Shown piece after piece: positions 1-5,851 of a stretch of 5,862 bases of DNA. The stretch is from an uncultured Agathobaculum sp. (GTDB taxonomy: Bacteria; Bacillota; Clostridia; Oscillospirales; Butyricicoccaceae): contig CALWJG010000108.1 of assembly GCA_944380945.1 (NCBI GenBank), positions 1 to 5,862 of the forward strand, in the 5' to 3' direction. The translations under genes and the position numbers were made by a program. The notes beneath the pieces were generated by a model, which ran no database searches, was not told the DNA's origin, and worked only from the letters and a program-made list of their open reading frames with translations. Within the stretch, counting starts at the first letter, position 1. Each line of letters begins with the position of its first letter.

Positions 1-16
1 CCTGCTTTCTATCGGT

Positions 17-508
17 TTAGGCGAACTGCGCGCGGATCTTCTCGTCCTTCGCCATGACCTCGCTGGCCATATCGGCCTTGAACTGCTGGAGCTTTGCCGC
101 CAGAGCCTCGTCCGACAGGGCGAGCATCTGCGCCGCGAGGATCGCCGCGTTGTCCGCGCCGTCGATCGCCACGGTCGCCACCGGGATGCCCTTGGGCATC
201 TGCACGATGGAGAGCAGGCTGTCCATGCCGCCCATGACGCTCGTGCCCATCGGCACGCCGATGACCGGCAGGATGGTCTGCGCCGCGAGCACGCCGCCCA
301 GATGGGCCGCCTTGCCCGCCGCCGCGATGATGACGCCGAAGCCGTCCGCCGCCGCGTTCTTCGCCAGCTGCTCCGCGACCGCCGGGGTGCGGTGCGCCGA
401 GCAGATGCGCACCTCGGTCGGGATATCGAACGATTTCAGGCGGTCAATGCACTTTTCCATGACCTTGAGGTCGCTGTCCGACCCCATGATGACCAGTACC
501 TTCTTCAT
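17..508 (-). CDS. purE: N5-carboxyaminoimidazole ribonucleotide mutase, class I PurE
   Basis: PurE converts N5-CAIR to CAIR in de novo purine synthesis in the cytoplasm, after PurK has carboxylated AIR. The 163-residue length is normal for class I PurE. Visible family motifs are the phosphate-binding GSDSD (residues 9-13), SAHRTP with the catalytic-type histidine (37-42, His39), GKAAHLGGVLA (65-75, His69) and PVIGVPM (81-87). The conserved proline of the usual AAHLPG motif is glycine here; as I recall, clostridial PurE proteins vary at this site. The ATG start is fixed by GAGGAGG (plus-strand 517-523) 8 nt upstream. The stop is TAA at 17-19, and only 16 nt follow before the window ends, so the rest of a pur operon (purC, purF and so on) probably lies beyond, which is inference. 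Upstream on the same strand are a hairpin, a 34-codon ORF and a promoter that probably drive and may regulate this gene. I found no purine (guanine-type) riboswitch aptamer in the leader. Confidence 0.97.
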   Translation of the reverse strand: MKKVLVIMGSDSDLKVMEKCIDRLKSFDIPTEVRICSAHRTPAVAEQLAKNAAADGFGVIIAAAGKAAHLGGVLAAQTILPVIGVPMGTSVMGGMDSLLSIVQMPKGIPVATVAIDGADNAAILAAQMLALSDEALAAKLQQFKADMASEVMAKDEKIRAQFA

Positions 509-516
509 ACTGAAAG

Positions 517-523
517 CCTCCTC
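517..523 (-). promoter_or_regulatory. Ribosome binding site of purE
   Basis: GAGGAGG on the minus strand lies 8 nt before the purE ATG (506-508). It begins only 10 nt after the 3' arm of the hairpin at 534-557, so that hairpin ends just outside the expected ribosome docking site. Confidence 0.85.
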
Positions 524-533
524 AAAATAAATG

Positions 534-557
534 AGGACACGGGTATATCCGTGTCCT
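534..557 (-). terminator. Hairpin between small ORF and purE: possible attenuator or terminator
   Basis: This is a perfect 9-bp inverted repeat, AGGACACGG / CCGTGTCCT (549-557 and 534-542), with a 6-nt loop. On the minus strand it is followed by CATTTATTTTG, a moderately T-rich tail. On the plus strand it is followed by GTTTTGGCTTATTT. It lies 8 nt after the small-ORF stop and just before the purE ribosome binding site. It could be a partial intrinsic terminator for the small-ORF transcript with read-through into purE, an attenuator, or a processing or stability element. The T tract is interrupted in both directions, so full termination is uncertain. The stem is seen directly and its role is inferred. 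Confidence 0.55.
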
Positions 558-565
558 GTTTTGGC

Positions 566-670
566 TTATTTGGCTGCACCGATGCCCGAAAGAATGCACG
601 AATGCCCGAGCTTAAAAAACTGCATGCGGATAGACTGCGCCGCTTTGTGCAGAAAAACGCTGCCGGTCAT
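566..670 (-). CDS. Small ORF of 34 codons upstream of purE (leader peptide or small protein)
   Basis: I do not recognise this peptide. It starts MTGSVFLHKAAQ and ends CILSGIGAAK, with one cysteine (residue 25), an aromatic pair (Phe18-Phe19), four Lys/Arg residues (9, 15, 20, 34), two His and no acidic residue, so it is distinctly basic. Evidence for expression: AGAGGTGG (676-683) ends 5 nt before the ATG; a promoter with a 17-bp spacer sits about 45 nt upstream; and the TAA stop is followed by a stable hairpin. About two thirds of its codons end in G or C by hand count. It lies 57 nt upstream of purE in the same direction, so it is almost certainly co-transcribed with purE if transcribed at all. 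It could be a leader peptide coupling translation to purE expression, an independent small membrane-active or regulatory protein, or a chance ORF inside a structured leader. No function is assigned. Confidence 0.6.
   Translation of the reverse strand: MTGSVFLHKAAQSIRMQFFKLGHSCILSGIGAAK
575..609 (-). repeat. Imperfect 15-nt direct repeat inside the small ORF
   Basis: TGCACCGATGCCCGA (575-589) and TGCACGAATGCCCGA (595-609), written on the plus strand, match at 13 of 15 positions and lie 20 nt apart. The spacing is not a multiple of three, so the copies fall in different codon frames and do not encode a peptide repeat. A related, gapped copy lies upstream near 771-790. Confidence 0.5.
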
Positions 671-675
671 ATCGT

Positions 676-683
676 CCACCTCT
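676..683 (-). promoter_or_regulatory. Ribosome binding site of the small ORF
   Basis: AGAGGTGG on the minus strand, inside the run GAAAGAGGTGG, ends 5 nt before the ATG at 668-670. It closely resembles the Shine-Dalgarno consensus and is the main evidence that this short ORF is translated. Confidence 0.65.
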
Positions 684-712
684 TTCTTCCTGATCGGTGA
701 AAATACACTATT

Positions 713-741
713 ATTTTATCCAATGCGCCAGCCTATTGCAA
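713..741 (-). promoter_or_regulatory. Sigma-A-type promoter for the small ORF and purE
   Basis: On the minus strand, TTGCAA (-35, 736-741) and TAAAAT (-10, 713-718) are separated by exactly 17 bp. The expected transcript start is near 706, giving a 5' leader of about 36 nt before the small ORF and about 200 nt before purE. It sits in the gap after the glycosyltransferase gene, so purE does not depend on the envelope operon for transcription, though read-through is possible. I saw no convincing PurR box. Confidence 0.75.
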
Positions 742-778
742 GCATTTTACACGGTTTTTTCAGGTTTCGTGCAAATGC
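742..778. repeat. Imperfect inverted repeat just upstream of the purE-leader promoter
   Basis: GCATTT (742-747) pairs with AAATGC (773-778), and CACG (750-753) pairs with CGTG (768-771), around a 14-nt loop with a small internal bulge. It abuts the -35 element and lies 23 nt beyond the stop codon of the glycosyltransferase gene. It has no T tract on the minus strand, so it is not a good intrinsic terminator. It could be a protein-binding site or a weak 3' hairpin of the upstream operon. Confidence 0.35.
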
Positions 779-800
779 CCAAAGAATGCGGCCGCGCGCG

Positions 801-1979
801 TCAGCTTTCGTGCAGAACGCCTTTGGCATACAGGACCTGTTCGATCTGGTGCACGCGCTCGGTCCACGAGCACTGCGCGCCGTAGGCGAGCCGCTTTTTC
901 ACCTTTTCCGGATCGTTTTCCACGGCGGCGGCGTCGCACAGCGCGAGGAACTCGTCCGCATCGTGCGCGATGTAAACCACATCTGCAAATTCCTCCACCT
1001 GCAGCGGCTCGCGCGTGGAGACGACCGGCTTGCCGGTGGCGAGGTACTCGTAGAACTTGAGGGGCGACACATCGCGGCTGAGCGCGCCTGCGCGGAACAC
1101 GTTCAGGCACACGTCCATCTGCGCGAGGTAGGCGGGCAGCTCGGGCTGGGGCACCAGCCCGTGGAACACGATGTTCGGGTATTTGCGCAGATGCGTCAGG
1201 TCGACGCCGGGCAGCGTGCGCCCGATCAGGAAGATGGTCGCATCCGGCCGCGCCTGCGCCAGCTTTTCGATCAGCGCATAGTCGATGCACTCCTGCAGCA
1301 TGCCGACAAAGCCGAACACCGGGTGCGGGAGGTCCTTCATATCCGTCGGACAGGGCAGGGTGTCCTTTTCCGCCTGCACGCGCGAGAAGATCTCGTAGGC
1401 CGCGCCGTTCGGGATCATTTTGGTGGTCGGGTTGATCTGCTCGAGGGTTTCGGCCAGGCCGACCGCGGTCGCGAACACCTGATCCGCGGGTTTTGCCAGG
1501 TCGCGCTCCATCCGGTCGACCACCGCAGGGGTGATGTGGCCCTTGTAGGCCGAGTGGCGGTCCACGCAGTCATACACCAGCGCCCTGTGCGGCAGGTGCT
1601 CCGCAATGTCGCACGAGGACGGGGAATAGCACCAGAGCACGGTCTCGCTGCCGAAGCCGTGCCGGCGCATGATCTTGCGCACGAACGCGGCCTGCCGCTT
1701 CTGGTTGAGCTTGTTCACCCAGCGGTATTTGTTGAAGAACGGCAGCACGGGCGGCAGCGCGTAGACCGTGATGTTCTCATGCCCCTCGACCGTTTCGCCG
1801 GGCTGCTTGTACTTTTTGATATAGGCGGACGCCTTTTTGTCCTTGAGCGGCGCGATGACCGAGACCGGCGGGTCAAAATACAGGATCTCGCTGTTCCGCA
1901 GGCGGTTCATCACGTTCTGCTTGCGGGTGGGCAGCGGGTGGTAGTTGGTCGTCGAGAGGCAGACGATGTGGTTTTTCAT
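801..1979 (-). CDS. Glycosyltransferase, GT-B fold, TuaH-like
   Basis: This 392-residue cytoplasmic enzyme probably transfers a sugar from a nucleotide donor to a growing cell-wall glycan. The C-terminal half carries typical GT-B donor-site features: IPNG (189-192), FGFVGML (222-228), LIGRT (251-255), and SPLKFYEYLATGKPVVST (305-322), where the acidic residue and the following loop resemble the nucleotide-sugar site of GT4/GT1 enzymes. The N-terminal half, including YDCVDRHSAY (136-145), recalls the teichuronic-acid glycosyltransferase TuaH family. That is recognition from memory, and donor and acceptor are unknown. Its ATG overlaps the TGA of the upstream gene as ATGA (1976-1979), so translation is probably coupled. 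Its own Shine-Dalgarno is weak (AAGGA about 12 nt upstream), which fits coupling. No signal peptide or membrane segment is apparent. It is last in a two-gene operon, with no clear terminator after it. Confidence 0.88.
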   Translation of the reverse strand: MKNHIVCLSTTNYHPLPTRKQNVMNRLRNSEILYFDPPVSVIAPLKDKKASAYIKKYKQPGETVEGHENITVYALPPVLPFFNKYRWVNKLNQKRQAAFVRKIMRRHGFGSETVLWCYSPSSCDIAEHLPHRALVYDCVDRHSAYKGHITPAVVDRMERDLAKPADQVFATAVGLAETLEQINPTTKMIPNGAAYEIFSRVQAEKDTLPCPTDMKDLPHPVFGFVGMLQECIDYALIEKLAQARPDATIFLIGRTLPGVDLTHLRKYPNIVFHGLVPQPELPAYLAQMDVCLNVFRAGALSRDVSPLKFYEYLATGKPVVSTREPLQVEEFADVVYIAHDADEFLALCDAAAVENDPEKVKKRLAYGAQCSWTERVHQIEQVLYAKGVLHES

Positions 1980-4225
1980 ATCGCTTTTTCATCCTTTTCG
2001 TTTGCAAGTCCCAGCAGGCGGGCCGCGCCGCGCACGTTTTCATGCTCGCGCTCGCGCAGCATGGCGGCGGTGCGGCGCACTTCCTCATCCAGCGCGCCCG
2101 AGACGCACTCGTCGATCAGGCGGCACAGATCGTCCGCCCGGACCGAGCGCAGCTGCAGGCAGGTATGGCTGCCGATGTATTTGAGGAAGCCGTCCACCTT
2201 GATGTCATAGCTCATGCCCACGACCGGCACGCCCTGCCCGGCGGAGAACATCAGCGAATGCAGGCGGATGCCGACCACGGCCTTCATGCGCGCGAGGATG
2301 CCGATGGTCACCTCGATCGGCTGGCGGGTGCGCACCGCGTGCCACGGGCAGCGCAGCAGCGCGCCCACGCGCTCGGCGGGCGTCAGGTCGCTCGGGAATT
2401 CGATGGGCACGAAAACCGGGATCAGCCCGTGCTTTTCATAGGCGTAGTTCGCGGCCGCCGCGATCTCGGGCAGGGCCGCGTCCAGCCCCTTCCAGTGGCG
2501 CAGGCCGAAGCCGATATAGCGCCCGGCGGGGTCGATGCCGCTCTGCTCGAGCGCGAGGTTGACCACCTCGCGCGGCGCGGGGTCGAGGATGATGGTCGGG
2601 TCGGCGGATACGCGGATGTCTGGCCGGGTGACGCCCATCTCCGCAAGCAGGGCGCGGGAGTTATCGTCGCGCAGCGTGATGCGGTCGACCGAGCGGTCGA
2701 TGATGCGCGCGGCCATTTTGCGGTTGCCCGCGCGGTTGATCGGCCCGATGCCGCAGCCGTACATCATCACCTTGCAGCCGCGCTTTTTGGCGGCGCGCAG
2801 CGTGTAGCAGTAGTACCAGATCGAGCGGGTGGAGGTCACGTCCTGCATCAGCGAGCCGCCGCCGTTGATATACAGCGCCGCGCGGCGGAACCGCCGCAGC
2901 ACGGCGAACACATTAAAGGTATAGATCGCCCCGGTGCGGTAGATCAGCCGGGTCTCTCTGGGGCGGCGGGACATGACGCAGATCGTGCGCTCGGGGTCGA
3001 GCGCGCGCATCTCCTGCACGATGGCCTTGAGGATGGCGTCGTCGCCCGCGTTGCCGCGGCCGTATGCGCCGCAGATGACGATGCTCTCGCGCTCGTCCTT
3101 CGGGCGGTGGAAGCGCGCGAGCAGGTGGCGGTAATTGGCCTCCTGCCGCTCGCACATCCGGTCGCGCGAAAAATCGCGGGACGCCTTTTCATACAGCGCC
3201 TCGGCGAAGGCGCGGCGCAGGCCGGCGTCGTTTGCCAGCCGCGCCATGTAGCGCGCCAGCTGCTTATCGTCCCCGACCGGGAAGATATAGCCGTTTTCGC
3301 CCGTGTCGATCAGCTCGGGCATGCCGCCCACATCCGAGCAGATGGTCGCGCAGCCCGCGCAGATGCCCTCGAGGATGGAGTAGGGGAAGGTTTCGGACAC
3401 CGAGGACAGCAGGTTGATGTCCATCGCACGGAAGAACGGCTCGACGGGCGACACCCAGCCGCAGAACGTGACCCGGTCGGCCACGCCGAGCTGGCTGCAC
3501 AGGCGGCGGAGCATGTCCTCGTCCTCGCCTTCGCCCGCGATGAACAGGCGCAGCTGGGGCGCCTCCTTCAGTGCCTCAGCGAACGCGCGCACGGTGGTGG
3601 CGATGTCCTTGACCGCGGTCAGGCGGGCGGCGATGCCGCAGAGCACGTCGCCCGCCTCGATTTCGGCGCCGAAGGTGTCCCGCAGGTAGGCGGCGCGGTC
3701 GAAATCGCCCGTGGGGCGGGAAAAGTCCATGCCGTTGTAGATCTTGACGATGCGCTCGGGGTCAAAGCCGCGCTCGATCAGCGTGCGCGCCATGCGGTCG
3801 GCGACCGGCTGGTAAAAATCCAGGAACCGCAGCGCGACCGCGTTGGCGGTGCCGAACGTATGCTGCTTGAACGGGTTGCCGAGGTAGTCGAGCTTATAGT
3901 CCGAATGCACGGTCGTCACGACCGGCACGCGGCGGGAGCGGCGCACCATCGCGCCCATCAGGTTGGCGCGGCCGCCGTGGCAGTGGATGATATCCGGCCT
4001 GAACTCGTCCACCAGGTCGCGCATGGCGCGCGCCGCGCGGAAGGGGTTGTGGCGCTCGATCACGCGCACGTCGATGCCGCGCTCGCGCGCCTCGTCCGCA
4101 AACGGGCCCGCGCGGAAGGAGAGCAGCATGACCTCGTTGCGTTTGGCCAGGCCGGTCACCATATTCATAATGTGGGTCTTGGCGCCGCCGACGTCGCCGC
4201 CGCCCATCACATGCATCACTCGCAA
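1976..4225 (-). CDS. csaB: Fusion protein: GT4 glycosyltransferase plus CsaB-like polysaccharide pyruvyltransferase
   Basis: The 749 residues hold two complete enzymes. Residues 1 to about 372 are a GT4 glycosyltransferase: glycine-rich GGGDVGGAKTHI (8-19), PDIIHCHG (77-84), GIAARLTAVKDI (197-208), AGEGED (230-235), and an E-x7-E donor motif in SETFPYSILE (Glu278/Glu286). Residues about 383-735 are a polysaccharide pyruvyltransferase: GAYGRGNAGDDAIL (387-400), NGGGSLMQD (454-462), GCGIGPI (490-496), GIRLHSLMF with the Arg-Leu-His core (652-660), and SYDIKV near 672-677. CsaB adds ketal pyruvate to secondary cell-wall polymer, which SLH domains bind. A stand-alone CsaB is roughly half this length, so this is a fusion, and no stop or frameshift separates the halves. 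The start is TTG at 4223-4225, placed by GGAGG 9 nt upstream; the in-frame ATG three codons in would be too far from it. A consensus promoter lies 36-64 bp upstream. The 3' end overlaps the next glycosyltransferase gene by 4 nt. The substrate is inferred from family only. Confidence 0.92.
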   Translation of the reverse strand: MRVMHVMGGGDVGGAKTHIMNMVTGLAKRNEVMLLSFRAGPFADEARERGIDVRVIERHNPFRAARAMRDLVDEFRPDIIHCHGGRANLMGAMVRRSRRVPVVTTVHSDYKLDYLGNPFKQHTFGTANAVALRFLDFYQPVADRMARTLIERGFDPERIVKIYNGMDFSRPTGDFDRAAYLRDTFGAEIEAGDVLCGIAARLTAVKDIATTVRAFAEALKEAPQLRLFIAGEGEDEDMLRRLCSQLGVADRVTFCGWVSPVEPFFRAMDINLLSSVSETFPYSILEGICAGCATICSDVGGMPELIDTGENGYIFPVGDDKQLARYMARLANDAGLRRAFAEALYEKASRDFSRDRMCERQEANYRHLLARFHRPKDERESIVICGAYGRGNAGDDAILKAIVQEMRALDPERTICVMSRRPRETRLIYRTGAIYTFNVFAVLRRFRRAALYINGGGSLMQDVTSTRSIWYYCYTLRAAKKRGCKVMMYGCGIGPINRAGNRKMAARIIDRSVDRITLRDDNSRALLAEMGVTRPDIRVSADPTIILDPAPREVVNLALEQSGIDPAGRYIGFGLRHWKGLDAALPEIAAAANYAYEKHGLIPVFVPIEFPSDLTPAERVGALLRCPWHAVRTRQPIEVTIGILARMKAVVGIRLHSLMFSAGQGVPVVGMSYDIKVDGFLKYIGSHTCLQLRSVRADDLCRLIDECVSGALDEEVRRTAAMLREREHENVRGAARLLGLANEKDEKAI

Positions 4226-4234
4226 AGCGGGATT

Positions 4235-4239
4235 CCTCC
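4235..4239 (-). promoter_or_regulatory. Ribosome binding site deciding the TTG start of the fusion gene
   Basis: GGAGG on the minus strand lies 9 nt before TTG (4223-4225). The later in-frame GTG and ATG codons are 15 and 18 nt away, which is too far, so TTG is the best start. Confidence 0.75.
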
Positions 4240-4260
4240 AAATTTCTCACAGATACAACA

Positions 4261-4289
4261 ATTATACCACGGAAAGCGCACCAATGCAA
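4261..4289 (-). promoter_or_regulatory. Strong sigma-A-type promoter for the GT4-CsaB operon
   Basis: On the minus strand, TTGCAT (-35, 4284-4289) and a perfect TATAAT (-10, 4261-4266) are separated by 17 bp. A run of seven T (4288-4294) reaches into the -35 and could act as an UP-like element. Expected transcription start is near 4254, giving a leader of about 29 nt. Confidence 0.85.
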
Positions 4290-4298
4290 AAAAATTGC

Positions 4299-4312
4299 CC
4301 TGCCGGCGCAGG
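4299..4312 (-). terminator. Short GC hairpin followed by a T tract (weak terminator candidate)
   Basis: CCTGC and GCAGG pair around a 4-nt loop. Read on the minus strand, the hairpin is followed by GCAA and then seven T. It would stop minus-strand transcripts arriving from the flippase side before they reach the csaB promoter. The stem is only 5 bp and the T run is offset by 5 nt, so it may instead be chance next to an UP-like element. Confidence 0.25.
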
Positions 4313-4329
4313 TGTAAACAAACGGTAAT

Positions 4330-4358
4330 TTGTCTTTCCGCACAAGGCGTGCTATACT
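4330..4358 (+). promoter_or_regulatory. Sigma-A-type promoter for the flippase gene
   Basis: TTGTCT (-35, 4330-4335) and TATACT (-10, 4353-4358) are 17 bp apart. Expected start is near 4365, giving a leader of about 40 nt. The -35 overlaps a small inverted repeat, ACAAA / TTTGT (4318-4322 and 4329-4333), which might bind a regulator. Confidence 0.75.
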
Positions 4359-4393
4359 AATCCTGTATGACCTGATTATCCCCTACCGAAAGC

Positions 4394-4398
4394 GAGGA
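4394..4398 (+). promoter_or_regulatory. Ribosome binding site deciding the TTG start of the flippase
   Basis: GAGGA lies 7 nt before TTG at 4406-4408. The first in-frame ATG (4424) is 25 nt away and has no good Shine-Dalgarno of its own, so TTG is preferred. Confidence 0.65.
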
Positions 4399-4405
4399 CC
4401 CTCTT

Positions 4406-5851
4406 TTGTCCGGAAAAAACACCATGACGCGCGATGCGATGCTGTTCCTGCCCGCCAAGATCATCGAAGGGCTGCTGGTCATCGCGTGCTCGTCGCTCTA
4501 TACACACCTGTTCAGCAAGGGCGCGGTCGGCACGTTCGGCATCGTCAACACGACCGTGCAGTTCTGCTACCTGATCATCGCCGGGTGGATGGCGAACGCG
4601 GCCACCCGCTATGTCGGCGAGGAGTACCAGAAGGACCGCGGCAGCGCGCTCTTTTCGACCGTATCCACGATCTATCTGCTGATCTGTGCGGCGGCGGCGG
4701 CCGTCGCGGCCTGCGCGGCCGTGCTCACACGCGACCCGGTCTGGCTGGGCGGCGCGTGCATGTTCTTCAGCTATACGATCTTCCAGATCCTCAACTCGGC
4801 GCTCATCCAGCTGGGGCGGATGAAGGCCTCGATCCTGCTCAGCCTGACCTCGGCGGTGCTCAAGCTGGCGGTGGCCTATGTGCTGGTGTTCGGGATGCGC
4901 AACCCGTCCTCCCCGTTTCCCGCCATTGCGGCCAACACGGTCGCGGACGGCATCGCGGGGCTGGGCGCGGTGATCGCGCTGTCCATCCCGGCGGTCGCGC
5001 GCCTGCGCTGGTTCTCCAAGCCGCTGCTGCGCAAGTTTTTCGCCTACGGCGTGCCGCTGATGGGCGTGTCGATCGCGGTCGCGCTGCTCAACATGATCGA
5101 CCGCTATCTGGTGACCGGCTTTTTCGGCCGCGACGTGTTTGCGGTCTACAATCAGAACAACTCGATCGCTTCGGGCATTTTCACCATGATCTCGGTCGGC
5201 ATCATGCGCGGGGTGTACCCCAATGTGCTGCGCGCGTGGCGCGAGGGCGGCCGGCAGGCCGCCAAGCCCCTGCTCGATCAGGGCGTGCGGCTGTATCTGC
5301 TGATCGCGGCGCCTGCGGTCGCGGGGCTGGCCGCGGTCTCGCTGCCGATCTCGCGGTTCCTGTTCGCGGAGGGGTATGACGCGGGCGCGCCGGTCATCGC
5401 TTACACCGCGCTCGCCATGCTGTTCATGGGACTGACCGAATACGCCAACAAGGCGTATGAGCTCGAACAGTCCACCATCCATGTGCTGCAGAACAGCGCG
5501 ATCGCCGCGGTGATCAAGGTCGCGTGCAGCGTCGTGCTGCTGCAGACCGTTGGCTTTACGGGCGGCGCGATGGGCTCGGTCGTGGCGTTTGCATCCTACT
5601 TTATCATCACCTGCGTGCGGGTGCGGCGGCGGTTCCTGTTCCGCGTCGCGCCGGCGAGCCTGGCGCGCATCCTTATCTCCGCGCTGCTGTGCGGCGCGGC
5701 GGCCTACGGCTGCACGCTGCTGCCTGTGGGCAATCTGCTGCGGCTTGCGGTGGCGGTCGCTGCGGGCGCGGCGGTATACGCGGTGTGCATCATCGCCTCC
5801 GGCGAGGGCAGGGACGAGGTGCAGGCGGTGCTGCGCCGGCTGAAACGGTAA
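4406..5851 (+). CDS. Polysaccharide flippase, Wzx/MATE-like (oligosaccharide flippase superfamily)
   Basis: This 481-residue integral membrane protein probably moves a lipid-linked oligosaccharide from the inner to the outer face of the cytoplasmic membrane. About 12-14 hydrophobic segments are visible, for example near residues 13-33, 45-62, 86-106, 143-163, 211-232, 290-315, 325-345, 362-380, 383-404, 418-440 and 443-465. Between them lie short basic loops, and the C-terminal tail is charged and ends RRLKR. Length and spacing fit the Wzx/RfbX and MurJ-type branches of the MOP exporter superfamily. MurJ itself is less likely given the company of glycan genes. The start is TTG with GAGGA 7 nt upstream; the alternative is ATG at residue 7. 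It is transcribed divergently from the GT4-CsaB operon across a 180-bp shared control region, which suggests joint function: its cargo would be the glycan made or pyruvylated by those enzymes. Substrate is inferred from context only. The stop TAA is followed by 11 nt of A-rich sequence to the window end. Confidence 0.9.
   Translation: MSGKNTMTRDAMLFLPAKIIEGLLVIACSSLYTHLFSKGAVGTFGIVNTTVQFCYLIIAGWMANAATRYVGEEYQKDRGSALFSTVSTIYLLICAAAAAVAACAAVLTRDPVWLGGACMFFSYTIFQILNSALIQLGRMKASILLSLTSAVLKLAVAYVLVFGMRNPSSPFPAIAANTVADGIAGLGAVIALSIPAVARLRWFSKPLLRKFFAYGVPLMGVSIAVALLNMIDRYLVTGFFGRDVFAVYNQNNSIASGIFTMISVGIMRGVYPNVLRAWREGGRQAAKPLLDQGVRLYLLIAAPAVAGLAAVSLPISRFLFAEGYDAGAPVIAYTALAMLFMGLTEYANKAYELEQSTIHVLQNSAIAAVIKVACSVVLLQTVGFTGGAMGSVVAFASYFIITCVRVRRRFLFRVAPASLARILISALLCGAAAYGCTLLPVGNLLRLAVAVAAGAAVYAVCIIASGEGRDEVQAVLRRLKR

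Noticed and set aside
509..720. A purine (guanine/adenine) or PRPP-type riboswitch in the purE leader.
   Set aside because: I looked on the minus strand for the conserved three-way-junction segments of the purine aptamer and did not find them. The leader is instead mostly taken up by the small ORF.
697..885. A 62-codon plus-strand frame in the gap upstream of purE.
   Set aside because: It starts at GTG with no Shine-Dalgarno sequence, runs over the minus-strand promoter and into the 3' end of the glycosyltransferase gene, and has no domain features.
531..2210. A 559-codon plus-strand frame across the purE leader and the glycosyltransferase gene.
   Set aside because: It runs antisense through two supported genes and the purE promoter region, with low-complexity Arg/His-rich translation. 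It is a shadow of GC bias.
2042..4360. A 772-codon open frame on the plus strand opposite the GT4-CsaB gene.
   Set aside because: It is antisense to a gene with clear domain motifs. Its translation is rich in Arg, His, Ala and Asp without recognisable motifs, as expected from GC-rich third positions read backwards, and it has no ribosome binding site of note.
4376..5482. A 368-codon minus-strand frame opposite the flippase.
   Set aside because: The plus-strand frame encodes a convincing multi-spanning membrane protein with promoter and ribosome binding site. The antisense frame has only charged low-complexity sequence.
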